NCBI GenBank assembly: GCA_016871755.1
Contig: VHCJ01000019.1
Location: forward strand, 1-56,231
Length of the DNA stretch: 56,231 nucleotides
Direction: 5' to 3'
Origin: Verrucomicrobiota bacterium
GTDB taxonomy: Bacteria; Verrucomicrobiota; Verrucomicrobiia; Opitutales; Opitutaceae
Every line of letters starts with the position of its first letter. Positions within the stretch are counted from its first letter, which is position 1. Below, piece by piece: positions 18,895 through 26,139 of this stretch. The notes under the pieces are model-generated. The model did no database searches, was not told where the DNA came from, and worked only from the letters and a program-made list of their open reading frames with translations. Position numbers and translations under genes: made by a program.

Positions 18895-19371
18895 ATGCGC
18901 TGCCCGAAATGCACTTCGATTGAGGACAAGGTGATCGACTCCCGGATCGGCCGGGAGGGTTCCACCATCCGCCGCCGGCGCGAGTGCCTCGAATGCGGCC
19001 ACCGCTACACCACCACCGAGACGCACGTGCGTGACGGGATCGTGGTGCTCAAGCGCGACGGCCGGCGCGAGGACTTCGACCGCGACAAGCTGGTCCGTGC
19101 TGTCCGCGCCGCCTGTCACAAGCGCCCCGTCGACGCCGAGCAGATCGCCATGTTGATCGAGGACGTGCTCGATGCACTGGAGGCCCGCTTCGAATCGGAA
19201 ATCCCGTCCCAAGCCATCGGCGACGGGGTGATGCAGCGGCTGCGCAAGATCGACCAGGTCGCCTACGTCCGCTTCGCCAGCGTTTACAAGGAATTCCGCG
19301 ACGTGACGGAATTCGTCGACGAGATCAGCTCCCTCCGGCGACCCGCGTCCGATCTTCCCGAGCCGTCCTGA
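18895..19371 (+). CDS. nrdR: Transcriptional repressor NrdR
   Basis: A 158-residue NrdR that senses ATP/dATP and represses ribonucleotide reductase genes. The N-terminal zinc ribbon is complete: MRCPKC at the start and RRRECLECGHRYTTTE with the second Cys-X2-Cys. The ATP-cone domain follows: VVLKRDGRREDFDRDKLVRAV and later VAYVRFASVYKEFRD, both diagnostic. Length is the family standard. It begins 22 bases after trpG ends and is followed closely by an unknown gene, so co-transcription is likely. The binding motif (NrdR box) would be upstream of the nrd genes, which are not in this window. Confidence 0.97.
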   Translation: MRCPKCTSIEDKVIDSRIGREGSTIRRRRECLECGHRYTTTETHVRDGIVVLKRDGRREDFDRDKLVRAVRAACHKRPVDAEQIAMLIEDVLDALEARFESEIPSQAIGDGVMQRLRKIDQVAYVRFASVYKEFRDVTEFVDEISSLRRPASDLPEPS

Positions 19372-19402
19372 GCCGGACGCCGGATCGCGCCCCGCCGCCG
19401 CC

Positions 19403-19912
19403 ATGCCGAGTCCTTCGCGCGCCGAATTGCGCCGGCTGCAGCTGGTCAACTCACTCTTCGCTTCGCTCACGGGGAACGACCTCTACCTCGCGCAGCAGAT
19501 CAAGGAGGCGATCCGCTTCCGCCTCGCCGACCTCGCCGAGGAGGCCGCCAAAGGGGACGCCCGCGACGCCCTCGCCTACGATCAAGCCTTCAACGCCGCC
19601 GCCGCCGATCTTCTCGCGCGGCTCTTCCGCGACCGCCCGCGGCACGGCTTCTACCACTGGGATGCCTCGCTCGGCGTCGCCGCGTCGACCCCACTGTTCA
19701 CCCGCGCGGAGATCATTCAGGGCCTGCGCCACCTCGCCGGTTTCCGGGAGTCCACCCTGCTCATCACGAACCTCCGCGCCGCCCTGATTCCACCCGGACG
19801 CCGGACCACCCCACGCCGCCAGCGGGACTACGAGGATTCCCTCGCCTTCATCCGCGAACTCGCCGCCACGCGCGTTGCCCGCTCCAGTTCGCTGCACCTC
19901 CTGCTCCTCTAG
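19403..19912 (+). CDS. Unknown protein in the trpG-nrdR run
   Basis: A 169-residue protein I do not recognise. It starts MPSPSRAELRRLQLVNSLF and is mostly helical by composition (ALA/Glu-rich at residues 25-75, LAEEAAKGDARDALAYDQAF). A mid-part HGFYHWDASLGVAAS breaks the helices, and a C-terminal helix DYEDSLAFIRELAA ends the protein. There is no signal peptide or membrane segment. The spacing (31 bases after nrdR, 22 before the HIT gene) says it belongs to the same transcript. GC use is like the neighbours. Confidence 0.7.
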   Translation: MPSPSRAELRRLQLVNSLFASLTGNDLYLAQQIKEAIRFRLADLAEEAAKGDARDALAYDQAFNAAAADLLARLFRDRPRHGFYHWDASLGVAASTPLFTRAEIIQGLRHLAGFRESTLLITNLRAALIPPGRRTTPRRQRDYEDSLAFIRELAATRVARSSSLHLLLL

Positions 19913-19934
19913 TCACACCCCATCCGACCTCGCC

Positions 19935-20279
19935 ATGTCCTCACCTTCCCTCTTCGAACGCATCATCGCCCGCGAGATTCCCGCCCGCATCGAGCACGAG
20001 GACGACCAGTGCATCGCGATTCACGACATCAATCCTCAGGCCCCGGTGCACGTGCTCGTCATCCCCAAGCGGCGGATCGTGCGGCTCGGGCTCGCCCAGC
20101 CGGGCGACGAGGCCCTGCTCGGCCATCTGCTCCTCACCGCCGGACAACTGGCGGCCCGACTGCAGCTGACCCAGGGGTTCCGCGTCGTCATCAATCACGG
20201 TCCGCACGGCGGCGAAAGCGTGCCGCACCTGCACGTCCACCTCCTCGGAGGGCGCGCGCTCCAGTGGCCCCCGGGCTAA
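19935..20279 (+). CDS. HIT family protein
   Basis: A 114-residue histidine-triad protein (HINT/protein kinase C inhibitor-like) starting at MSSPSLFERIIAREI. The opening LFERIIAREIPA and the block HDINPQAPVHVLVIPKR are characteristic, and the active-site triad HLHVHLLGGR is at about residues 98-107. Such enzymes hydrolyse AMP-amide or acyl-adenylate bonds; the natural substrate in bacteria is often unclear. Length is normal. It is the last gene of the trpG run. A short GC hairpin with TTT follows at about 20269-20290 but is too weak to call as a terminator. Confidence 0.95.
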   Translation: MSSPSLFERIIAREIPARIEHEDDQCIAIHDINPQAPVHVLVIPKRRIVRLGLAQPGDEALLGHLLLTAGQLAARLQLTQGFRVVINHGPHGGESVPHLHVHLLGGRALQWPPG

Positions 20280-20378
20280 GCCGGGGCTTTCCCGTCGTTC
20301 CCGTTTCCAGCTACGGTTCCCCCCGACGGCCGCACCGTCCCCACCCGCGCGGAGGTCAGCTCCTACTCTTCTCCGGCC

Positions 20379-21758
20379 ATGCCCCACTCTTCGTCGCGCC
20401 TGCTCCCGACGTCCCCGCGCCGCCTCGTCCTCAGCACCCTGCTCGTCGCCTTTACGGGCGCGGTGCCCGCCACGGCCCAGTCCCTGCCCGACTACGAGCG
20501 GTACCCGCTGCGTTACTCGGCCTCCGCCACGCAGGATCGGTTTGCCTCGCTCAAGGAACGCATCGCCAACGGTTCGTTCGTGCTGCCTCACGAGGAGAAG
20601 GCCGCGCTGCGGGCCTTGCTGGCGGAACTGCAGGTTCCGGAATGGACGCAGGTGCTCGTCTTTTCCCGCACCAGCCTACAACGCAGCCGGATCCGCCCGG
20701 AGCATCCGCGCGCCCTCTATTTTTCCGACTCCGTCTATGTTGGCTGGGTGCCCGGCGGTCTTGTCGAGATCGCCGCCATCGATCCCCGCCTCGGTCCGGT
20801 GTTCTACACGCTGGATACGCGCCCGACCACCGCCGCGGCAAGACGCGCGCGCCGCGATGCGGATTGCCTCAGCTGCCACGGCGGCGACTTCGTCCGGGAC
20901 ATCCCGGGAGTCTTCGCCCGCTCGTTGTTCACCGACGCGTCGGGCGACCCTCTGCTCCGGCATGGCACGATGCTGGTCACCGACGAAACCCCGTTCACGG
21001 AGCGCTGGGGAGGATGGTACGTGACCGGATACCACGGCCTCGAACCCCACCGCGGCAATGCCTTTGCGGCGGAGAAGGCAGACCGCTTGGTGTTCACCCC
21101 TCACGAGGCGCGCCCCGACGAACTGTCTGCGTTCTTTCGCACGCAGGACTACCTGCGCGCCACCAGTGACGTGGTCGCCCTGCTGCTGCTGGAGCACCAG
21201 ATGACCGTGAACAATGCCCTGACCCGCGCCAGCCACGCGGCTCAGCGGATGATCGCCTACCAGCACGGTCTGCAGGCGGCCTTCAAGGAACCCATCACGG
21301 ACGAGCCGGCCTACGACAGCGTGCGCAGCGTCTTCGCGAGCACGATCGAAGAGGTCATCGACCGCCTGCTGTTCCGCGGCGCCGCGCCCCTGCCGGCCGG
21401 AATCCGCGGCGACCCGGACCTGATCCGGCAGTTCGCCCAGGGGGTGCCGCCTACGCCGGAGGGACGCTCACTCAAGCAGTTGAGCCTCGACGGACGCCTG
21501 CTCCAGTTGCGGTGCAGCTACCTCATCTACTCGGACTCGTTCCGGTCTCTGCCGGTTTCTCTGCGCAACCGCCTCATCGACCGCCTCGGCGCCGTGTTGG
21601 AGGGCCGCGCCGGCTCGGACCGCTACGCTTACTTGCCCGCCGGGGAGCGCGCCGCCATTCGGGATGTCCTTCTCGCCACGCTCCCGATCGCGCGGGAACG
21701 ATGGCTGAACGCCCCCGGCTCAGCGCCGTCCACCGCCGCCGATTCCGGCGCCGAGTGA
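20379..21758 (+). CDS. Secreted cytochrome-c-like protein
   Basis: A 459-residue exported protein with a signal peptide (RRLVLSTLLVAFTGAVPATAQ, residues 15-35). It has a single heme-attachment motif, CLSCH at residues 163-167, followed by GGDFVRDIPGVF. The preceding 120 residues are not a typical cytochrome c domain, and the rest contains no recognisable enzyme motif. Several features suggest a redox or electron-carrier-linked secreted protein of the type common in Planctomycetes and Verrucomicrobia: a WGGWYVTGYHG segment, many aromatic residues and two long helical stretches at about 260-330. I cannot assign a partner. It overlaps no neighbour; the protease gene ends convergent, 9 bases away. 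Confidence 0.7.
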   Translation: MPHSSSRLLPTSPRRLVLSTLLVAFTGAVPATAQSLPDYERYPLRYSASATQDRFASLKERIANGSFVLPHEEKAALRALLAELQVPEWTQVLVFSRTSLQRSRIRPEHPRALYFSDSVYVGWVPGGLVEIAAIDPRLGPVFYTLDTRPTTAAARRARRDADCLSCHGGDFVRDIPGVFARSLFTDASGDPLLRHGTMLVTDETPFTERWGGWYVTGYHGLEPHRGNAFAAEKADRLVFTPHEARPDELSAFFRTQDYLRATSDVVALLLLEHQMTVNNALTRASHAAQRMIAYQHGLQAAFKEPITDEPAYDSVRSVFASTIEEVIDRLLFRGAAPLPAGIRGDPDLIRQFAQGVPPTPEGRSLKQLSLDGRLLQLRCSYLIYSDSFRSLPVSLRNRLIDRLGAVLEGRAGSDRYAYLPAGERAAIRDVLLATLPIARERWLNAPGSAPSTAADSGAE

Positions 21759-21767
21759 TTCGCCCGT

Positions 21768-22559
21768 CTACGGACGACGCTCCGCCTCGGCGATGAGACT
21801 CGCCACGACGTCCGGGAAGGGACGATAGGCCCACGCGCCCAGTCTCCATCCAATCCCCGGCAGGATCACGCGCCGCGCCGTGGCATACGTCACCGCGATG
21901 AGTCGGCCATCCCCATCGACCACTGGTCCGCCGCTGTCACCCGGCTGCAGCGGGGCGTCATGCTCGATCCGCCAACCACCCTCCCTGAACGACTCCGCCC
22001 TCACGCGCGAAAGCCGGTCCGAAAGCGGAAGCAGCGCGGCCGGCGGTCCCGGAGCCTCATGCGGCTGCGAGCCGAGAACAAAGGCCGGGGTCCCCGGAGC
22101 CGGTGCGGCGGACCAGACAAAGACGGCGTCCAACGGCCGCCTCACCCGCAGCAGCGCAAGGTCCGGGCCACCTTGATCCACCTCACCCCGCCACACGACC
22201 TGCGCGCGTTCGGAGTGGACCCGGGCGCCTCCCGCAAACTGCAGGAGCAGGACCTCGGAGCCGTTCGCCAAACCGTGGGCCGACGTCAGGAAGTACCCGC
22301 GCGCATCGATCGCGCTGGCGCATCCGATCCCACCCCAGGGCATGACCAGGACTGCGGTGCGCCGGCGCACGTAGTCGAGCAGCGGCTGTCGCTCCACCTC
22401 GCGGCCCAACCACGCCTCACCCGAGGCCCGACGGTCAAGGGGCGACGGTCGGTACTGGCAACCCGCCAGCCAGGCGAGAGCAACCACCCACGCAACCGCG
22501 CGCACGGAACGGCCTCCGCCCAGACACCGCACCCAAGAGGCAAAGGAAAAGCGTTTCAC
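21768..22559 (-). CDS. Trypsin-like serine protease lipoprotein
   Basis: A 263-residue protein with a lipoprotein signal: a hydrophobic stretch AVAWVVALAWLAGC with the lipobox LAGC and modified Cys34. The chymotrypsin-fold catalytic triad is complete: His95 in LTSAHGLANG, Asp133 in GPDLALLRV, and Ser209 in LQPGDSGGPVVDG. There is no PDZ domain, so it is a short DegP/trypsin-like 'HtrA-lite' protease held in a membrane by its lipid. It is divergent to the MFS gene at 22700 with a 140-base gap. Substrates are unknown. Confidence 0.85.
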   Translation of the reverse strand: MKRFSFASWVRCLGGGRSVRAVAWVVALAWLAGCQYRPSPLDRRASGEAWLGREVERQPLLDYVRRRTAVLVMPWGGIGCASAIDARGYFLTSAHGLANGSEVLLLQFAGGARVHSERAQVVWRGEVDQGGPDLALLRVRRPLDAVFVWSAAPAPGTPAFVLGSQPHEAPGPPAALLPLSDRLSRVRAESFREGGWRIEHDAPLQPGDSGGPVVDGDGRLIAVTYATARRVILPGIGWRLGAWAYRPFPDVVASLIAEAERRP

Positions 22560-22699
22560 CGGTGTCCGGGAACATGGACCCCAAACCGTCGCAACTCAAC
22601 GTCCGGGCAAAGTCGGAGTTGCCGAGTCGGCGGGGATGCGTTGGCGTAGCGTGCCCCTCCACCCCCAGCCCCCACTACCGTCTTCCGAGTCCTCCTTTC

Positions 22700-23935
22700 A
22701 TGAACTCCTCCATCCGCAACCGCCTGTTTTTCATGATGCTCCTGGAGATCGCCATTTGGGGAGCATGGCAGATCAAGATCTTCCCCTACATGGGCATGCT
22801 CGGCTTCAGCGCCGGTCAACAGGCGTGGATCGGGAGCGTCTTCGGGATCGCGTCCGTGATCGGTTTGTTCTTCAGCAACCAGTTTGCCGACCGCAACTTC
22901 TCCGCTGAGCGATTCCTCGCCTTCAGCCATCTCGTCGGCGGCATCGCGCTCGTGGCCACCGCATTCACGACCTCCTTCGCGACGTTCTTCACGCTCTTCC
23001 TGATCTACGGTCTGCTCTACGTGCCCACCCTGTCGGTCACCAACTCGCTCGCCTTCGCCCATCTCCAGAACCCGGCCCGGGACTTCGGCTTCGTCCGCAT
23101 GGGCGGCACCGTCGGCTGGATCGTGGTCAGCTGGCCCTTCATCTTCCTGCTCGGGGACAAGGCCGACGCCGCCGATACACGCTGGGTCTTCATCGTCGCC
23201 GGCCTGATCTCCTTCGTCCTTGCCGCCTACAGCCTCACGCTTCCCCACACGCCGCCGCGTCGCGACGCCGTGGGGCTTGATCGCTTCGCCTGGATGCGCG
23301 CCGCCAAGCTGCTCCGACAGCCTTTCGTCGCCATCCTCTTCCTCGTCACCTTCCTCGACTCGGTTATTCACAACGGATACTTCGTCGTGATCGACGGCTT
23401 CCTCACCCACGTGGGCATTTCAGCCAAGATGACCATGGTCGTCAGCAGCATCGGCCAAGTCGCGGAGATCGTAACCATGCTCGTGCTCGGAGCCGTCCTG
23501 ACGCGGCTGGGTTGGAAGTGGACCATGATCTGCGGCATCCTCGGCCACGCGATCCGCTACGGCGTGTTCGCGGTCTTCGCCGACTCAAACCACACGTGGC
23601 TGATCATCGCGGTGCAGGTTCTCCACGGGGTCTGCTACGCGTTCTTCTTCGCGACGGTTTACATCTTCGTCGACGCCGTCTTCCCGAAGGACGTTCGCGC
23701 CAGCGCCCAGGGTGCCGCCAACCTGCTCATCCTCGGTCTGGGCATGGTGGTGGCCAGCCAACTCTTCCCGCGCCTCGTCGCGACGTTCACGCCGGCCGGG
23801 GGGGAGATCGACTACCAGCGGCTTTTCCTGGTGCCGACCGTCATCGCCATCGTCGGCATCGCCCTCCTGCTCTTCTTCTTCCGTCCGCCGACCCACGGGC
23901 CGGACAACGCAGGATCCCCTCCGGCGCCGCACTGA
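22700..23935 (+). CDS. MFS transporter, nucleoside:H+ symporter type
   Basis: A 411-residue membrane protein with about 12 hydrophobic segments. The start MNSSIRNRLFFMMLLEIAIWGAW is typical of the Nuc_H_symport group (NupG/XapB-like), and the loop SNQFADRNFSAERFLAFSHL takes the place of the MFS signature. A charged FVRMGGTVGWIV segment follows. Members import nucleosides or, in Planctomycetes and Verrucomicrobia, are often next to sugar dehydrogenases and may carry sugars. The next gene, 40 bases downstream, is a Gfo/Idh/MocA dehydrogenase, which makes uptake of a sugar or cyclitol followed by oxidation the more likely role. Confidence 0.88.
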   Translation: MNSSIRNRLFFMMLLEIAIWGAWQIKIFPYMGMLGFSAGQQAWIGSVFGIASVIGLFFSNQFADRNFSAERFLAFSHLVGGIALVATAFTTSFATFFTLFLIYGLLYVPTLSVTNSLAFAHLQNPARDFGFVRMGGTVGWIVVSWPFIFLLGDKADAADTRWVFIVAGLISFVLAAYSLTLPHTPPRRDAVGLDRFAWMRAAKLLRQPFVAILFLVTFLDSVIHNGYFVVIDGFLTHVGISAKMTMVVSSIGQVAEIVTMLVLGAVLTRLGWKWTMICGILGHAIRYGVFAVFADSNHTWLIIAVQVLHGVCYAFFFATVYIFVDAVFPKDVRASAQGAANLLILGLGMVVASQLFPRLVATFTPAGGEIDYQRLFLVPTVIAIVGIALLLFFFRPPTHGPDNAGSPPAPH

Positions 23936-23975
23936 GTTCAGGCATCCCTCGTTTTTCCCTTCTCTTCGCTTTCTC

Positions 23976-25055
23976 ATGCCTTCCCGTCTTCGCGTCCTCG
24001 TCGTTGGCTGCGGCCACATGGGCACCTCGCACGCATTGGCCTATCACGCGCTGCCCGATGACTTTGAGATCGTCGGACTCGTCAGCCGCGGAGCCGAGTC
24101 CCGCGGCGCGCTCAACCGCCAGCTGGGCGGGGGCATCGCGGAATTCTCCGACTACACCCACGCCCTCGCCACCACCAAGCCGGATGCGGTCTGCATCAGC
24201 ACCTACCCGGACACCCACGCCGCCTATGCCATCGCCGCGATGGAGGCCGGCGCCCATGTCTTCCTCGAAAAACCGGTCGCCGAAACCGTCGCCGAATGCG
24301 AGCGCGTGGTCGCCACCGCTCACCGGCTGCGGCGCAAGCTGGTCGTCGGCTACATCCTCCAGGTCCACCCATCGTGGCTGCGTTTCGTCGAGCTTGCCCA
24401 GACGCTCGGCAAACCGCTCGTGATGCGGATGAACCTCAACCAGCAGAGTTCCAACGCCAACTGGCGCACGCACCGCAACCTGTTGTCGTCGCTCTCGCCC
24501 ATCGTCGACTGCGGCGTGCACTACATCGAGGTGATGTGCCGCATGACCAAGGCCCGGCCCGTCCGGGTGAGCGGTCTGCGCGCGCGCCTCACCGACGATC
24601 TGCCCGCCGGTCGCGTGAACTACGGCCATCTGCAGGTGACGTTCGATGACGGTTCGGTCGGCTGGTACGAGGCGGGCTGGGGTCCAATGATGAGCGAGAC
24701 CGCGTTCTTCGTCAAAGACGTGGTCGGTCCCAAGGGCTGCGTGAGCATCATGGCCCGCAAGGCCGCCAGCGCGGGGAAGTCTGCCGACGTGGGGTCGCAC
24801 AGCGCGACTGAATCCCTGCTCCGCCATCACTCCGATCTGGCAGCCGATGGGACGTTCTCGCGCGCGGACGAGTGGATCGATGTCTCCGATGAGCCGTCCC
24901 ACGACGAGCTCTGCCGCCGCGAGCAGGAACTCTTTCTGCGCGCGATCCGCGAGGATCGCGACCTCACCGCACACCTCCAGAGTGCAATCGACAGCCTCCG
25001 CGTCGTGATCGCCGCGGACCAGGCCGCGATCGAGGGCCGCACCCTCACGCTCTGA
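23976..25055 (+). CDS. Gfo/Idh/MocA family oxidoreductase
   Basis: A 359-residue NAD(P)-dependent oxidoreductase without signal peptide. The Rossmann motif VLVVGCGHMGTSHALAY lies at residues 7-23 and the cofactor-site EKP in HVFLEKPVAET near residue 93. The C-terminal domain has DCGVHYIEVMCRM, which supplies the catalytic Asp-X3-His. These enzymes oxidise inositols, glucose or related sugars at C3 or other positions. It is 40 bases after the MFS gene, so uptake and oxidation are probably one unit. The substrate is not readable. Confidence 0.92.
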   Translation: MPSRLRVLVVGCGHMGTSHALAYHALPDDFEIVGLVSRGAESRGALNRQLGGGIAEFSDYTHALATTKPDAVCISTYPDTHAAYAIAAMEAGAHVFLEKPVAETVAECERVVATAHRLRRKLVVGYILQVHPSWLRFVELAQTLGKPLVMRMNLNQQSSNANWRTHRNLLSSLSPIVDCGVHYIEVMCRMTKARPVRVSGLRARLTDDLPAGRVNYGHLQVTFDDGSVGWYEAGWGPMMSETAFFVKDVVGPKGCVSIMARKAASAGKSADVGSHSATESLLRHHSDLAADGTFSRADEWIDVSDEPSHDELCRREQELFLRAIREDRDLTAHLQSAIDSLRVVIAADQAAIEGRTLTL

Positions 25056-25228
25056 ACGGCCGCCAGCCGCTCCGGCAGCGTCGGGACGGTCACTCGGTCA
25101 ACGCATCGGGCAGGGCATCACGGCCCGTCGCTGACCGGGCGCTCGGGCAGCCCGCATCGGGCGACGCACCCGTGCACGCCACCCGCGGGCACGGATTCGA
25201 ATCGGCAGCCCGGCACGGAACCCGCCGC

Positions 25229-26083
25229 TCAGACAAAGCGGCGCAGCCGCTCCTGCACGTCGCGACGGAATTGATCCACCTGCGCGAGCGTGAAGGCTTC
25301 GAGAGTCGGTCCGTTCTCGGCCAATACGGGTGTCAGATCCCACGCCCACGTGATGCCAGCCAGTTGATCCGTGGCCCGCGGCGTGCTGTACGTCGCATTC
25401 GCGGTCCGGCGCCCCTGCGAGGCAAGGTCGTAGCGTTTGCCTCCCGTGACCTGCGAATCGAAGGCCCGCACCAGCTCCAGCGCGAGTTCCGGACGACGTC
25501 CCGCGTCGAGCGCGACCTTTACGCCGTCATCCAGCCAATCGAGATCGCGCCACACCTCGACGCCGAGGACGCGGCGGGGACGGCGCTCCGGAGGCAAGCC
25601 GCGCAGGGCCTCAAGGCAACGCTGCAACACCGCGATGTGCGTGTCGTGCTTGTCCGCCGGGTTGTGCACGTACACCACCTCGGGTGAACACCCCCCGAAG
25701 ATCGCCACGAGGTCCGCGGCGACGTCGGGCTGGCGCGGCTGCTTCACCCGCGCACTCGGATGAGCGAGCTGGATCTGGACCCGGTAACGGCCCAGTTCGG
25801 CCGCACGACGCTGCTCCTGCCGACGCACGCCCTTCATCTGCTCGTCGGTCAGGTGCGCATACGGCCCGGTCCGCGGTGAACCCGCACCATCGGTGACGAC
25901 GACACCGCCAAACGCGCGCCGGTCGGGCGCGTCGAGGCAATCACAGATGCCATCGTGCGCCATGATCTCGATGTCATCCTGATGCGCCGCGACGCAGAGG
26001 TGCGTCACCTGGCGCAGCGCCTCCGCCGGGGAGAGAGCGCCGGCGGGGACGTACACATCTGCCATCGGATCGGAAAAGCGCAT
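25229..26083 (-). CDS. PIG-L/LmbE family N-acetylglucosamine deacetylase
   Basis: A 284-residue zinc deacetylase of the LmbE type, which removes acetyl from GlcNAc-like groups. The first zinc motif is VAAHQDDIEIMAHDG (His and Asp ligands; Gln replaces the usual Pro), and the third ligand is the His of NPADKHDTHIAVL at about residue 150. The fold ends with a helical WDLTPVLAENGPTLEA. It follows the NagB fusion gene after 56 bases, on the same strand. In the fusion protein the deacetylase half has lost its ligands, while this separate copy keeps them. That suggests a division of labour in amino-sugar use. Confidence 0.92.
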   Translation of the reverse strand: MRFSDPMADVYVPAGALSPAEALRQVTHLCVAAHQDDIEIMAHDGICDCLDAPDRRAFGGVVVTDGAGSPRTGPYAHLTDEQMKGVRRQEQRRAAELGRYRVQIQLAHPSARVKQPRQPDVAADLVAIFGGCSPEVVYVHNPADKHDTHIAVLQRCLEALRGLPPERRPRRVLGVEVWRDLDWLDDGVKVALDAGRRPELALELVRAFDSQVTGGKRYDLASQGRRTANATYSTPRATDQLAGITWAWDLTPVLAENGPTLEAFTLAQVDQFRRDVQERLRRFV

Positions 26084-26139
26084 CGGGGAAAGGAAACGGA
26101 GGACGAATCAGGGAAGACGCGGAAACAACGCCGATCGGA

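Noticed and set aside
20266-20290. Terminator after the HIT gene
   Set aside because: The stem has only six G-C pairs, includes the stop codon and is followed by just three T.
25185-25215. GGATTCGAATC motif resembling a tRNA T-arm
   Set aside because: The five bases on each side of the loop do not pair on either strand, and no D-arm, anticodon arm or acceptor stem can be drawn around it.
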